From assembly GCF_914271485.1 (NCBI RefSeq), contig NZ_CAJZAG010000005.1:372001-436000 (forward strand): a stretch of 64,000 nt of DNA. Direction: 5' to 3'. Shown here piece by piece: positions 57,753 through 64,000 of this stretch. Position numbers and translations under genes: made by a program. The notes beneath the pieces are model-generated. The model did no database searches, had not been told where the DNA came from, and saw only the letters and a list, made by a program, of their open reading frames with translations. The DNA comes from Cupriavidus pampae (GTDB taxonomy: Bacteria > Pseudomonadota > Gammaproteobacteria > Burkholderiales > Burkholderiaceae). Numbering within the stretch: position 1 is the stretch's first letter; the number at the start of each line of letters is the position of its first letter.

Positions 57753-57803
57753 AACTTATCTTTACTGCGGCAGAACTACACGCGCCACGCTGGGTTCTGG
57801 AAT

Positions 57804-57833
57804 CCGATTGCCTGTGCGGAGACAGGCAATCGG
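57804..57833 (-). terminator. Strong hairpin after the lipoamide-dehydrogenase-like gene
   Basis: Perfect 12-bp arms CCGATTGCCTGT (57804-57815) and ACAGGCAATCGG (57822-57833) with a six-base loop lie just past the stop of the minus-strand gene ending at 57847. No long T run follows, so terminator use is likely but not certain. Confidence 0.6.
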
Positions 57834-57846
57834 CATCCCCGGGGGG

Positions 57847-59244
57847 TTAACTGGAGGACGCGGCGATACTGCCGAGGAGCGGTCCCAGTGCTTCCGCGAC
57901 GGTCAGATGCGCAATCACGGCATCGCGGAGCTTCTGGTACGGCAGTCCGGCCAGCATGGCGGTCTGCATGGTTGCCATCACCTCGCCCGCCTCCGCGCCG
58001 ATCATCGTGAAGCCCACGATACGGTCGTCATCCCGGGCAACCAGTACCTTCAGGAACCCTCGCGCTTCTGACGTAGCCTGTGTTCGCAGCACCCGCGCCA
58101 TCGGCATCCTGGCGATGCGCACGGCAATACCCTGTTGCTGCGCGTCGCGCTCGCTCAACCCGACATGAGCCAGCGGCGGATCGGTGAACAGGCAGTAAGG
58201 CACCAACCGGTCGGCAGTGCTGCGGTCGCCGCCGGCGAGATTGTCACGGACGATCCTGAAGTCGTCGACCGACGCATGCGTGAACTGCGGAGATCCCGCG
58301 CACTCCCCAATTGCCCACACACCGGGCGCCGACGTCTCCAGGCGGTCATTCACCCGAATATAGCCACGACTATCCAGTTCCACACCCGCGTGGTCCAGCC
58401 CGATTCCCGCGGTGTTGGGAATCCGCCCAGCTGCTACCAGAAGGTCGCTCCCTTCGACGAACGTCTCGCCAGCCGGCGTACGCACGCAGACTGTCACCGC
58501 TCTGCCAGAGCGCCCAAAAACCTTGGTGACCTTCGCATCCGTCACGATGTCGATCCCTTCGATAGTGAGAATCCCGCGCATCTCCTCCGAGACGTCCGCA
58601 TCCTCACGGCTCATGATCTGGGGGGACGGCTCTATCACTGTCACGGCGCTACCGAAGCGGCGGAAGGCTTGGGCCATTTCGATCCCGATGTACCCGCCGC
58701 CGAGGACGATGACCTTCGAGGGTACATAGTCGAGTTCCAGCGCCTCCACATGAGTCATGGCCTTGACCGTATCCAGACCATCGATGGCAGGCATCGCGGC
58801 ACGGGTCCCCACATTGACGAACACCTTCTCTGCGCGGATCGTTCGCGCGCCGCCTTCATTGAGCGCGACCTGCACGGTCCTGGGCGCAACGAAGCGACCT
58901 GCGCCCAGGATCAGTTCGGCGCCGCTATCCCGGTACATCTGCACATGGAAGCCGACCTCGAAATCGACCATGGCCTGCTTGCGCTGCCACACTCGGGCCA
59001 TATCGACCGCGACGTCTCCGGTCTGCGTGCCATACTCGCCCGCGTGCCGCGCAAGATGTGCCACACGCGCACTCCACAGCTCGTTCTTGCTAGGCAGGCA
59101 CGCCACGTTCGGGCACGAGCCACCAATCCATTGACGCTCCACGACTGCTACCTTGTGCCCCGCTCTTGCCAGGTGCCATGCGAGCAGCTTGCCGCCTTGC
59201 CCGCTCCCAAGGATGAGGACCTCGTAATCTTCGACTTCAGGCAT
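57847..59244 (-). CDS. Pyridine nucleotide-disulfide oxidoreductase (dihydrolipoamide dehydrogenase-like)
   Basis: The 465-residue flavoprotein has FAD motif GSGQGG at 13-18, the active disulfide Cys44-Cys49 (GGSCPNVACLPSK), an NAD-binding GGGYIGIEMA and a C-terminal AHLTVAEAL with the conserved His. It resembles mercuric-reductase and RclA-like proteins more than true E3, since no 2-oxoacid dehydrogenase genes are nearby. Role in reactive-oxidant or metal reduction is inferred. It is upstream of the HxlR gene on the same strand, with a strong hairpin between. Confidence 0.85.
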   Translation of the reverse strand: MPEVEDYEVLILGSGQGGKLLAWHLARAGHKVAVVERQWIGGSCPNVACLPSKNELWSARVAHLARHAGEYGTQTGDVAVDMARVWQRKQAMVDFEVGFHVQMYRDSGAELILGAGRFVAPRTVQVALNEGGARTIRAEKVFVNVGTRAAMPAIDGLDTVKAMTHVEALELDYVPSKVIVLGGGYIGIEMAQAFRRFGSAVTVIEPSPQIMSREDADVSEEMRGILTIEGIDIVTDAKVTKVFGRSGRAVTVCVRTPAGETFVEGSDLLVAAGRIPNTAGIGLDHAGVELDSRGYIRVNDRLETSAPGVWAIGECAGSPQFTHASVDDFRIVRDNLAGGDRSTADRLVPYCLFTDPPLAHVGLSERDAQQQGIAVRIARMPMARVLRTQATSEARGFLKVLVARDDDRIVGFTMIGAEAGEVMATMQTAMLAGLPYQKLRDAVIAHLTVAEALGPLLGSIAASSS

Positions 59245-59729
59245 CTACAATCTCCGTGTGCAACACGCGCAGAAATGACAAACGCCATGTGCATGGCGTC
59301 CGGATCAGACAGCGAGCCGATGGGCTGCTCATGCACCAGGTAGTGCAATCGTCAGGTCTGACACGCGAGAACTTACCTCTGGTATGACGGCGTCACAAGA
59401 ACGCACAAGGTCCGCACTTGGTTACCGCGATGTAAGTTTTGGAATCGTTCAAGATAACCCTGATAATATATTTTGTTGGGTTATTGCAACACAAGACGGC
59501 TTTCGCTCGAACACATGCTCGATCGTCTCATCCGCCATCGGATTATGGTCGACACGAACGAATTCACCGCACGATTTCTCGCCCGCACAACGTAGAACAT
59601 CGTTGCATTTTTGAGCACAATCGCCGCACCGGTTGCGATTACATTGGGCCTGCAAGACGTGAGGTTGCGTTCCCTATCAGGTTACGCAGCTGTTCGTTAC
59701 ACCTGCAGCAGTCAACCAAGGAGAAGGCA
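59245..59729. other. Intergenic region with element E
   Basis: About 485 bases between the divergent flavoprotein and SDR genes hold no convincing gene. The only clear structure is element E (59454-59484). Two GTTAC pentamers near 59681-59700 have no partner at the right distance. Confidence 0.5.
59454..59484. promoter_or_regulatory. 31-bp element E
   Basis: ATAAC at 59454-59458 and GTTAT at 59480-59484 are separated by 21 bp; TTGTTG occupies the -35 position used in elements B-D. It lies between divergent genes, 210 bases from the flavoprotein gene and 246 from the SDR gene. Confidence 0.65.
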
Positions 59730-60500
59730 ATGTCGGAATCGGTAGCTATCGTGACGGGAGCAAGCTCAGGCATCGGCAAGGCGACGGCGTTGCGCCTCGC
59801 CTGCGACTTTACAAACGTGGTAATCGTGGCGCGCGCTGGCGAGCAGTTGTCCGCCGTCGCGGAGAAGATCAGGACGATCGGTAGCACGCCGCTGGCCGTG
59901 GAACTCGATCTGATGGATGCCACTGCGGGCGACATCCTCGTAAAGCGCGTGCTCGATCGTTTCGGTCGTATCGACGCACTGCTGAACATCGCGGGCGCGG
60001 TCCCCGGACTCGATATTTTCCAGATGACTGACGAGCAATGGCATGCGGGCCTGGAGCTCAAGTTTCACGGAGCACGGCGGCTGACCATCGCCGCCTGGCA
60101 GGCGCTTAAGTCGTCGAAAGGCGCGGTCGTATTTACTTCCGGTACGGCAGCGGAGATTCCGAAACCAGCCGCGGCAGCGGTGGGTTCCATCAACGCAGGT
60201 ATCGAGGCGCTTGCCAAAGCCTTCGCCGAGCGGGGTATCGAGGACGGCGTTCAGGTCAACAGCGTCTCCCCGGGCGCGATCATGACCGGACGGAGGCTGG
60301 CGATGCTTGAAAAGGCAGCAGCGATCAAAGGCGTTAGCATCGAGCAGGCAAAGGAGGGGTTCCTCAGACAAGCGGGCATCGCGCGGTTTGGTGAAGCCGA
60401 CGAGATCGCCGAAGTCATGGCGTTCGCCGTTTCCCCAGCTGCGCGGTGGATGACGGGCACGGTGCTTCGTGTGGATGGTGGCGAAGTGAAGTCTGTTTGA
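59730..60500 (+). CDS. Short-chain dehydrogenase/reductase (SDR)
   Basis: The 256-residue SDR has cofactor motif TGASSGIG at 10-17 and a catalytic SG-type serine region (VVFTSGTAAEI). The usual Tyr-x-x-x-Lys motif is not seen: where YxxxK would be, the sequence reads VGSINAG. It may therefore be a divergent or non-oxidoreductase SDR. The ATG at 59730 follows AAGGAGAAGG. The haloacid dehalogenase gene follows 69 bases later on the same strand. Confidence 0.85.
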   Translation: MSESVAIVTGASSGIGKATALRLACDFTNVVIVARAGEQLSAVAEKIRTIGSTPLAVELDLMDATAGDILVKRVLDRFGRIDALLNIAGAVPGLDIFQMTDEQWHAGLELKFHGARRLTIAAWQALKSSKGAVVFTSGTAAEIPKPAAAAVGSINAGIEALAKAFAERGIEDGVQVNSVSPGAIMTGRRLAMLEKAAAIKGVSIEQAKEGFLRQAGIARFGEADEIAEVMAFAVSPAARWMTGTVLRVDGGEVKSV

Positions 60501-60569
60501 AATACGACCTGCGGCTCCCGATCGTCCTGCATCGGGAGCGCGCGCCCCCAAAGAGCAAGGGAGACTGGC

Positions 60570-61247
60570 ATGCGCAATATCAAAGGTGTCGTGTTTGATC
60601 TGTACGGAACACTCTACGACGTACATTCGGTGGCTGAGCAATGCGAGGCGCTCGTACCCGGCCGAGGGGCCGAGATCAGCGCGCTCTGGCGGCAAAAGCA
60701 ACTGGAGTACACCTGGTTGCGCAGCCTCATGAATCGGTATCGACCCTTCGAAGCTATCACGGCGGATGCGCTCCTGCACGTGTGCAAGCGACTATCGTTG
60801 CCGCTCGTCGACTCGCAGCGAGCTGAGTTGTGTGACGCGTATCTGCAACTGAAGCCGTTCAGCGACACGGCGCCTACCCTGCGGCAACTCAGCGCGCTCG
60901 GCTTGCCCATTGCCATTCTCTCCAATGGTTCGGTGCATTCGATATCCGAAGTCGTGCAGCATTCCGGCCTCGAGGCCCACTTTACGCATCTCATCAGCGT
61001 CGAGCGCGTTCAGGTTTTCAAACCCCATGGCAGCGCATACGAACTTGGAGTGGACATACTCGGTGCAAGACGCGAGGACCTCCTTTTCGTCTCATCGAAT
61101 GCGTGGGACGCCTCTGGCGCGAAAGACTTCGGATACAACGTCGCGTGGGTCAATCGTGGCGGCACGGCCTTCGACGAACTTGGCGTTCGGCCAGACTTCG
61201 AGATTTCGTCGTTGATCGAGGTGCCGAGATTCGCCGCCGCGCAGTAG
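60570..61247 (+). CDS. HAD-family hydrolase, type II L-2-haloacid dehalogenase-like
   Basis: The 225-residue protein has the HAD motifs: nucleophile Asp10 in FDLYGTLYD, motif II serine in ILSNGS, a lysine in FKPHGSAY and SSNAWDASGAKDFG for motif IV. The YGTLYD and SSNAWDASGA patterns match haloacid dehalogenases that convert L-2-haloacids to D-2-hydroxyacids. It follows the SDR gene and may be in the same operon. Other HAD activities are possible. Confidence 0.85.
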   Translation: MRNIKGVVFDLYGTLYDVHSVAEQCEALVPGRGAEISALWRQKQLEYTWLRSLMNRYRPFEAITADALLHVCKRLSLPLVDSQRAELCDAYLQLKPFSDTAPTLRQLSALGLPIAILSNGSVHSISEVVQHSGLEAHFTHLISVERVQVFKPHGSAYELGVDILGARREDLLFVSSNAWDASGAKDFGYNVAWVNRGGTAFDELGVRPDFEISSLIEVPRFAAAQ

Positions 61248-61471
61248 TCGTTGGGCCTCTCTTATCCGCATCCGCGCTTTCATCGCACCATTTCTTTCCT
61301 GCCGGGAAACTGTCTTTCCACTTTCTGAGCGTTGTGCATCCGTGTAACGCAGTGTGAGAATCCGTCGCTCGCGGCATTAAAGCGCGCGCGGACGGGGAAT
61401 CTCTCGATCCATCTGCGTCGCATCGAGTAACGGAAAGTTTCGCACACGCGAAGTACGAGGATTGACGAAGT

Positions 61472-62566
61472 ATGAGGAAGCACCTCGGCCTGGTAATGGC
61501 CATGTCTTTTTTCCCCATGGGGTCCTACGCGCAAAGCAGCGTAACGCTCTATGGAGTCGTGGATGACGGCATCGAATACATCAACCATCTGCCCAAAAGT
61601 GGCGGCGGTGGTGGTTCGATTCTCCGCGTCGCCGCAGGCAATCAATCCACATCGCGCTGGGGACTGCGCGGACGCGAGGACCTCGGGAGCGGGCTAAGCG
61701 CGGTGTTCCAGCTCGAGAATGGGTTCGATGCGGATACCGGCGTTTCCAATCAGGGGGGACGCCTGTTCGGGCGCCAGGCATACGTAGGGCTGTCGAACCG
61801 CTACGGCACCTTGAGCTTTGGTCGGCATCAGAACCTTGTCTACGACTTCTCCACGCCGTTCGATCCTCTGGCCGTCTCCACGCGTTATTCGTTGCTCACG
61901 CATGATCGCTGGATGTCGAGCCGTTCGGACAACTCGGTGAAGCTGCAGGGCCAGAGCGGATCCATCTACTATGGCTTGCTCTACAGCACAGGCTACGACT
62001 CCAGCGCCGGAGGCGAAATCCCGGGCGCCTCACGCGCCGGCAGAGAGATGAGCGGTGCACTGGGTTATACCTCGGGCCCGTTGACCGTGCGCGCCGTGTA
62101 TGACGAGCTGCGGGGAAGCACCATCGCGCTCGACAAGAACACGGAACGTCGGGCGGCCATCGCCGGCATCTATTCCGTGGGCCCAGCCAAAGTCTACGCG
62201 GGATATCGGTGGTATTACGGCAACTATCAGACAAGTGAGCTGCGCACCAATCTCTATTGGCTCGGCTTGCAATACCAACTCACTTCGCACTTGTCGACGA
62301 CGGCTGCGGCCTACTACACCGATGTCAAGAACACTGCCGCCGATCCATTCAGCTTTGTCTGGCAAACGTCGTATGCCTTCACAAAGCGCACTGACCTTTA
62401 TACCGTAGTCGGCTATTCCTGGAATCGCCATGGTTCTAGCCTCGGTCTGGGCGGCTTCGGTCCCTCGCTCACGCGTGTGGCCAATACATTGACCACTACG
62501 TCGGAGCAGACCGTCAGCGGGCAAAGCCAACTTGGAGCGTTGATCGGCATCCGCCACCGATTCTGA
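61472..62566 (+). CDS. Outer-membrane general porin (Burkholderiales type)
   Basis: The 364-residue porin has a signal peptide cut after SYAQ and the hallmark SSVTLYGVVDDGIEYI first strand, the RWGLRGREDLGSGLSAVFQLENGF block and the C-terminal IGIRHRF ending in Phe. It forms a trimeric 16-strand barrel for small solutes. Ribosome site GAGG lies 5-10 bases before the ATG. It stands alone; many such copies occur in these genomes. Confidence 0.95.
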   Translation: MRKHLGLVMAMSFFPMGSYAQSSVTLYGVVDDGIEYINHLPKSGGGGGSILRVAAGNQSTSRWGLRGREDLGSGLSAVFQLENGFDADTGVSNQGGRLFGRQAYVGLSNRYGTLSFGRHQNLVYDFSTPFDPLAVSTRYSLLTHDRWMSSRSDNSVKLQGQSGSIYYGLLYSTGYDSSAGGEIPGASRAGREMSGALGYTSGPLTVRAVYDELRGSTIALDKNTERRAAIAGIYSVGPAKVYAGYRWYYGNYQTSELRTNLYWLGLQYQLTSHLSTTAAAYYTDVKNTAADPFSFVWQTSYAFTKRTDLYTVVGYSWNRHGSSLGLGGFGPSLTRVANTLTTTSEQTVSGQSQLGALIGIRHRF

Positions 62567-62796
62567 TTGCATGGCAGCAGGGATGACCTTGGGCCATCGC
62601 GCATCTCGGATGCCATCAGGGGTTTCCCTCCGCGTGCATATCAGGTGAGTCGATCGCGCATCATTTCGAGCGACGACATCATTCACCGCATCATGCCTCG
62701 CTCCTAGACTTCCACTTAACAGGATGGCGACATGAATCGCCAGGCCTGGCAAGAAAGTTTGTCCGCTTCGGACCACCGACCTCAAGGAGTTTCGCC

Positions 62797-63060
62797 ATGA
62801 ACGCAAAGACTATCGTTTCCGCAATTGCCCTCGCGACTGTATTTATCGCGGGCGCGGCTCAGGCCCGCATCAGCAACCGCGATGGCTATACGGAAGACGG
62901 AAAGAGCGCGCGGGCCGCCGCCCCATACCAGGATGGCGCGCGTTTCGACGCGAATTGCCCTCGCAGCCCCTTCCTTGATGGCGCACGCGCCGTAGAGTCA
63001 TACGAGGGCGGGTCACGCCTTGGCGATCGCTGGGCGTACCGCGAGATTGAAAGGACGTGA
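62797..63060 (+). CDS. Small exported protein with internal repeats
   Basis: The 87-residue protein has a clear signal peptide cut after AQA near residue 23. The mature part holds four related motifs: YTEDGKSAR (31-39), YQDGAR (44-49), FLDGAR (59-64) and YEGGSR (69-74), with one lone Cys at 54. AAGGAG precedes the ATG. No family is recognised; the aromatic-x-DGAR repeats suggest a metal- or surface-binding periplasmic peptide, but this is speculation. Confidence 0.72.
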   Translation: MNAKTIVSAIALATVFIAGAAQARISNRDGYTEDGKSARAAAPYQDGARFDANCPRSPFLDGARAVESYEGGSRLGDRWAYREIERT

Positions 63061-63130
63061 TACAGGCCGCCCCGGAAATTGCTTCGCTACGGGGTGGCGA
63101 TATCTCGGGGCAGGCATGGGCGCGCGGCAG

Positions 63131-64000
63131 TCAATAGCCTTCACGCGGCTCGCTGGTAGCGTAGCGCAAAGCCATGCGTTGTCCAGGAAGGCTTTCCATG
63201 CTTTCGAACAAGGTATCGATGAACGTCCGTACCCGGCTGGCGAGATGTTTGGCCGCGGCATAAATCACCCACACGGAGGGACCTGGGGCTTGATAATCCG
63301 CGAGGATTTCCACGAGAGAGCCATCCGTGAGATAGGGAAGGACGACATAGTCGGGCGCCTGGGCAATGCCGACACCCTGAGCGGCGGCGTCGAGCAGTGC
63401 TTCGCCATTGTCGATCAACATGTTGCCCTTGATCAATGGATGTTCCGACACCTCCTCGCCATGCTGAAACAGCCATGTTGCGTGCGAGCGCCGTCCTGGC
63501 CGTAGCGACATCAGGCAGTTGTGCGCCACCAGATCCTCCGGCCGCATTGGCGTCCCCCATTCGTCCAGATAGCCAGGCCCCGCCGCGGTGACAATGCGAG
63601 ATTCGTGTAGCTTCCTGGCGATGAAACGTCTGTTGGGCGGCTCGCCTATCACGACCGCAACATCGAAACCTTCGTCGCTCTCTTCAATGATGCGGTCCGA
63701 CATTCGAGTCGAGATCACGAGATCCGGGAACTGTTTCGCGATGGCATTCAGTATTGGCATGATCCAGAACTTGCCATAACACTCTGGCAATACCACACGC
63801 AATCGGCCGCTAGGTGTCACCTTCGTGGTGGCAAGTTCGTTCCTGGCATCGTCAAGCGCAAGCAAGATCTGTTTGCACCGTCGATAGAATGTCATGCCGT
63901 CCGGCGTAGGCCCAACATTGCGCGTCGTCCGCTCCAGCAGCTTGACGCCAAGTTCATTCTCTAGCCTCGCGATCGATTTGCTAACCGATGACGTCGACAG
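63131..64000 (-). CDS. LysR-family regulator, N-terminus cut by window edge
   Basis: The minus-strand frame is open to the window edge. The helix-turn-helix end is visible (STSSVSKSIARLENELGVKL, then LLERTTRNVGPTPDG), followed by a full effector domain; 289 residues are present and only about 20 are missing. It belongs to the CrgA/YhjC-like branch. It is convergent with the small exported protein and has no identified target here. Confidence 0.9.
   Translation of the reverse strand: MSTSSVSKSIARLENELGVKLLERTTRNVGPTPDGMTFYRRCKQILLALDDARNELATTKVTPSGRLRVVLPECYGKFWIMPILNAIAKQFPDLVISTRMSDRIIEESDEGFDVAVVIGEPPNRRFIARKLHESRIVTAAGPGYLDEWGTPMRPEDLVAHNCLMSLRPGRRSHATWLFQHGEEVSEHPLIKGNMLIDNGEALLDAAAQGVGIAQAPDYVVLPYLTDGSLVEILADYQAPGPSVWVIYAAAKHLASRVRTFIDTLFESMESLPGQRMALRYATSEPREGY

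Noticed and set aside
57751-57780. ATAAC at the HxlR start as a seventh 31-bp element
   Set aside because: No GTTAY occurs at the required distance on the right.
57847-59244. E3 component of a 2-oxoacid dehydrogenase
   Set aside because: No E1/E2 genes are nearby and the context is redox stress; called lipoamide-dehydrogenase-like only.
59681-59700. Two further GTTAC pentamers before the SDR gene
   Set aside because: No RTAAC lies 21 bp upstream of either, so they are not counted as elements.

Overview
The window looks like a chromosome or chromid segment from a beta-proteobacterium of the order Burkholderiales, most likely Cupriavidus or a close relative. The evidence is high GC content, a benM-catA-benABCD cluster, two TctC/Bug solute-binding proteins, many LysR regulators, a DmeF-type Co/Ni efflux pump, a Burkholderiales-style porin and hcnABC-like oxidases. 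The assignment is inferred from gene content only. No rRNA, tRNA, CRISPR array or intact insertion sequence was seen.

Layout. 1-6.5 kb: the end of one LysR gene, a BenM-like LysR gene, and catA-benABCD (benzoate to catechol to cis,cis-muconate). 6.6-10.3 kb: a lipoprotein, an outer-membrane MetA-type protein, two membrane or exported proteins and a nitroreductase. 10.8-16.1 kb: an hcnABC/opine-oxidase-like three-subunit flavoenzyme with a RidA-family protein, a Bug protein and a divergent LysR. 16.2-20.1 kb: a possible endonuclease gene fragment, a periplasmic asparaginase, an SDR, an Asp-nucleophile alpha/beta hydrolase and a TetR. 20.2-25.5 kb: a second FAD amine oxidase plus RidA module with a full ABC importer and its LysR. 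25.8-30.2 kb: a TetR-centred enone/xenobiotic group (DUF1348, TetR, DUF1330, SDR, Old Yellow Enzyme). 30.2-35.5 kb: a second-type enolase with a divergent LysR, then AraC, Bug, NIPSNAP and VOC genes. 35.6-36.5 kb: a frameshifted membrane-protein gene and a small ORF. 36.6-41.3 kb: the overlapping operon fumC-thrE-cupin-mqo. 41.4-46.2 kb: a 2OG-oxygenase-like gene, an apparently leaderless GbsR/MarR regulator, an SDR-DoxX fusion, a DUF2269 protein, a VOC protein and dmeF. 46.3-49.3 kb: katG and a YbaK-type deacylase. 49.4-61.2 kb: a redox/detoxification region (CGNR regulator, alpha/beta hydrolase, cNMP-domain flavoprotein, LysR, quinone oxidoreductase, HxlR, lipoamide-dehydrogenase-like flavoprotein, SDR, haloacid dehalogenase) interrupted by an isolated flgDE pair. 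61.5-64 kb: a porin, a small repeat-bearing exported protein and a truncated LysR.

The most striking non-coding signal is a 31-bp palindromic element, RTAAC-N21-GTTAY, present six times between 49.3 and 59.5 kb, each time between genes. In three copies a TTGACA -35 box sits at exactly the same internal position. This suggests a previously hidden local regulon joining the CGNR, hydrolase, flavoprotein, quinone oxidoreductase and SDR genes. Other signals are operator-like repeats beside both TetR genes, the GbsR-like gene and a LysR gene; two separate oxidase-RidA modules; and a thioredoxin-reductase-like protein that lacks the redox CxxC.
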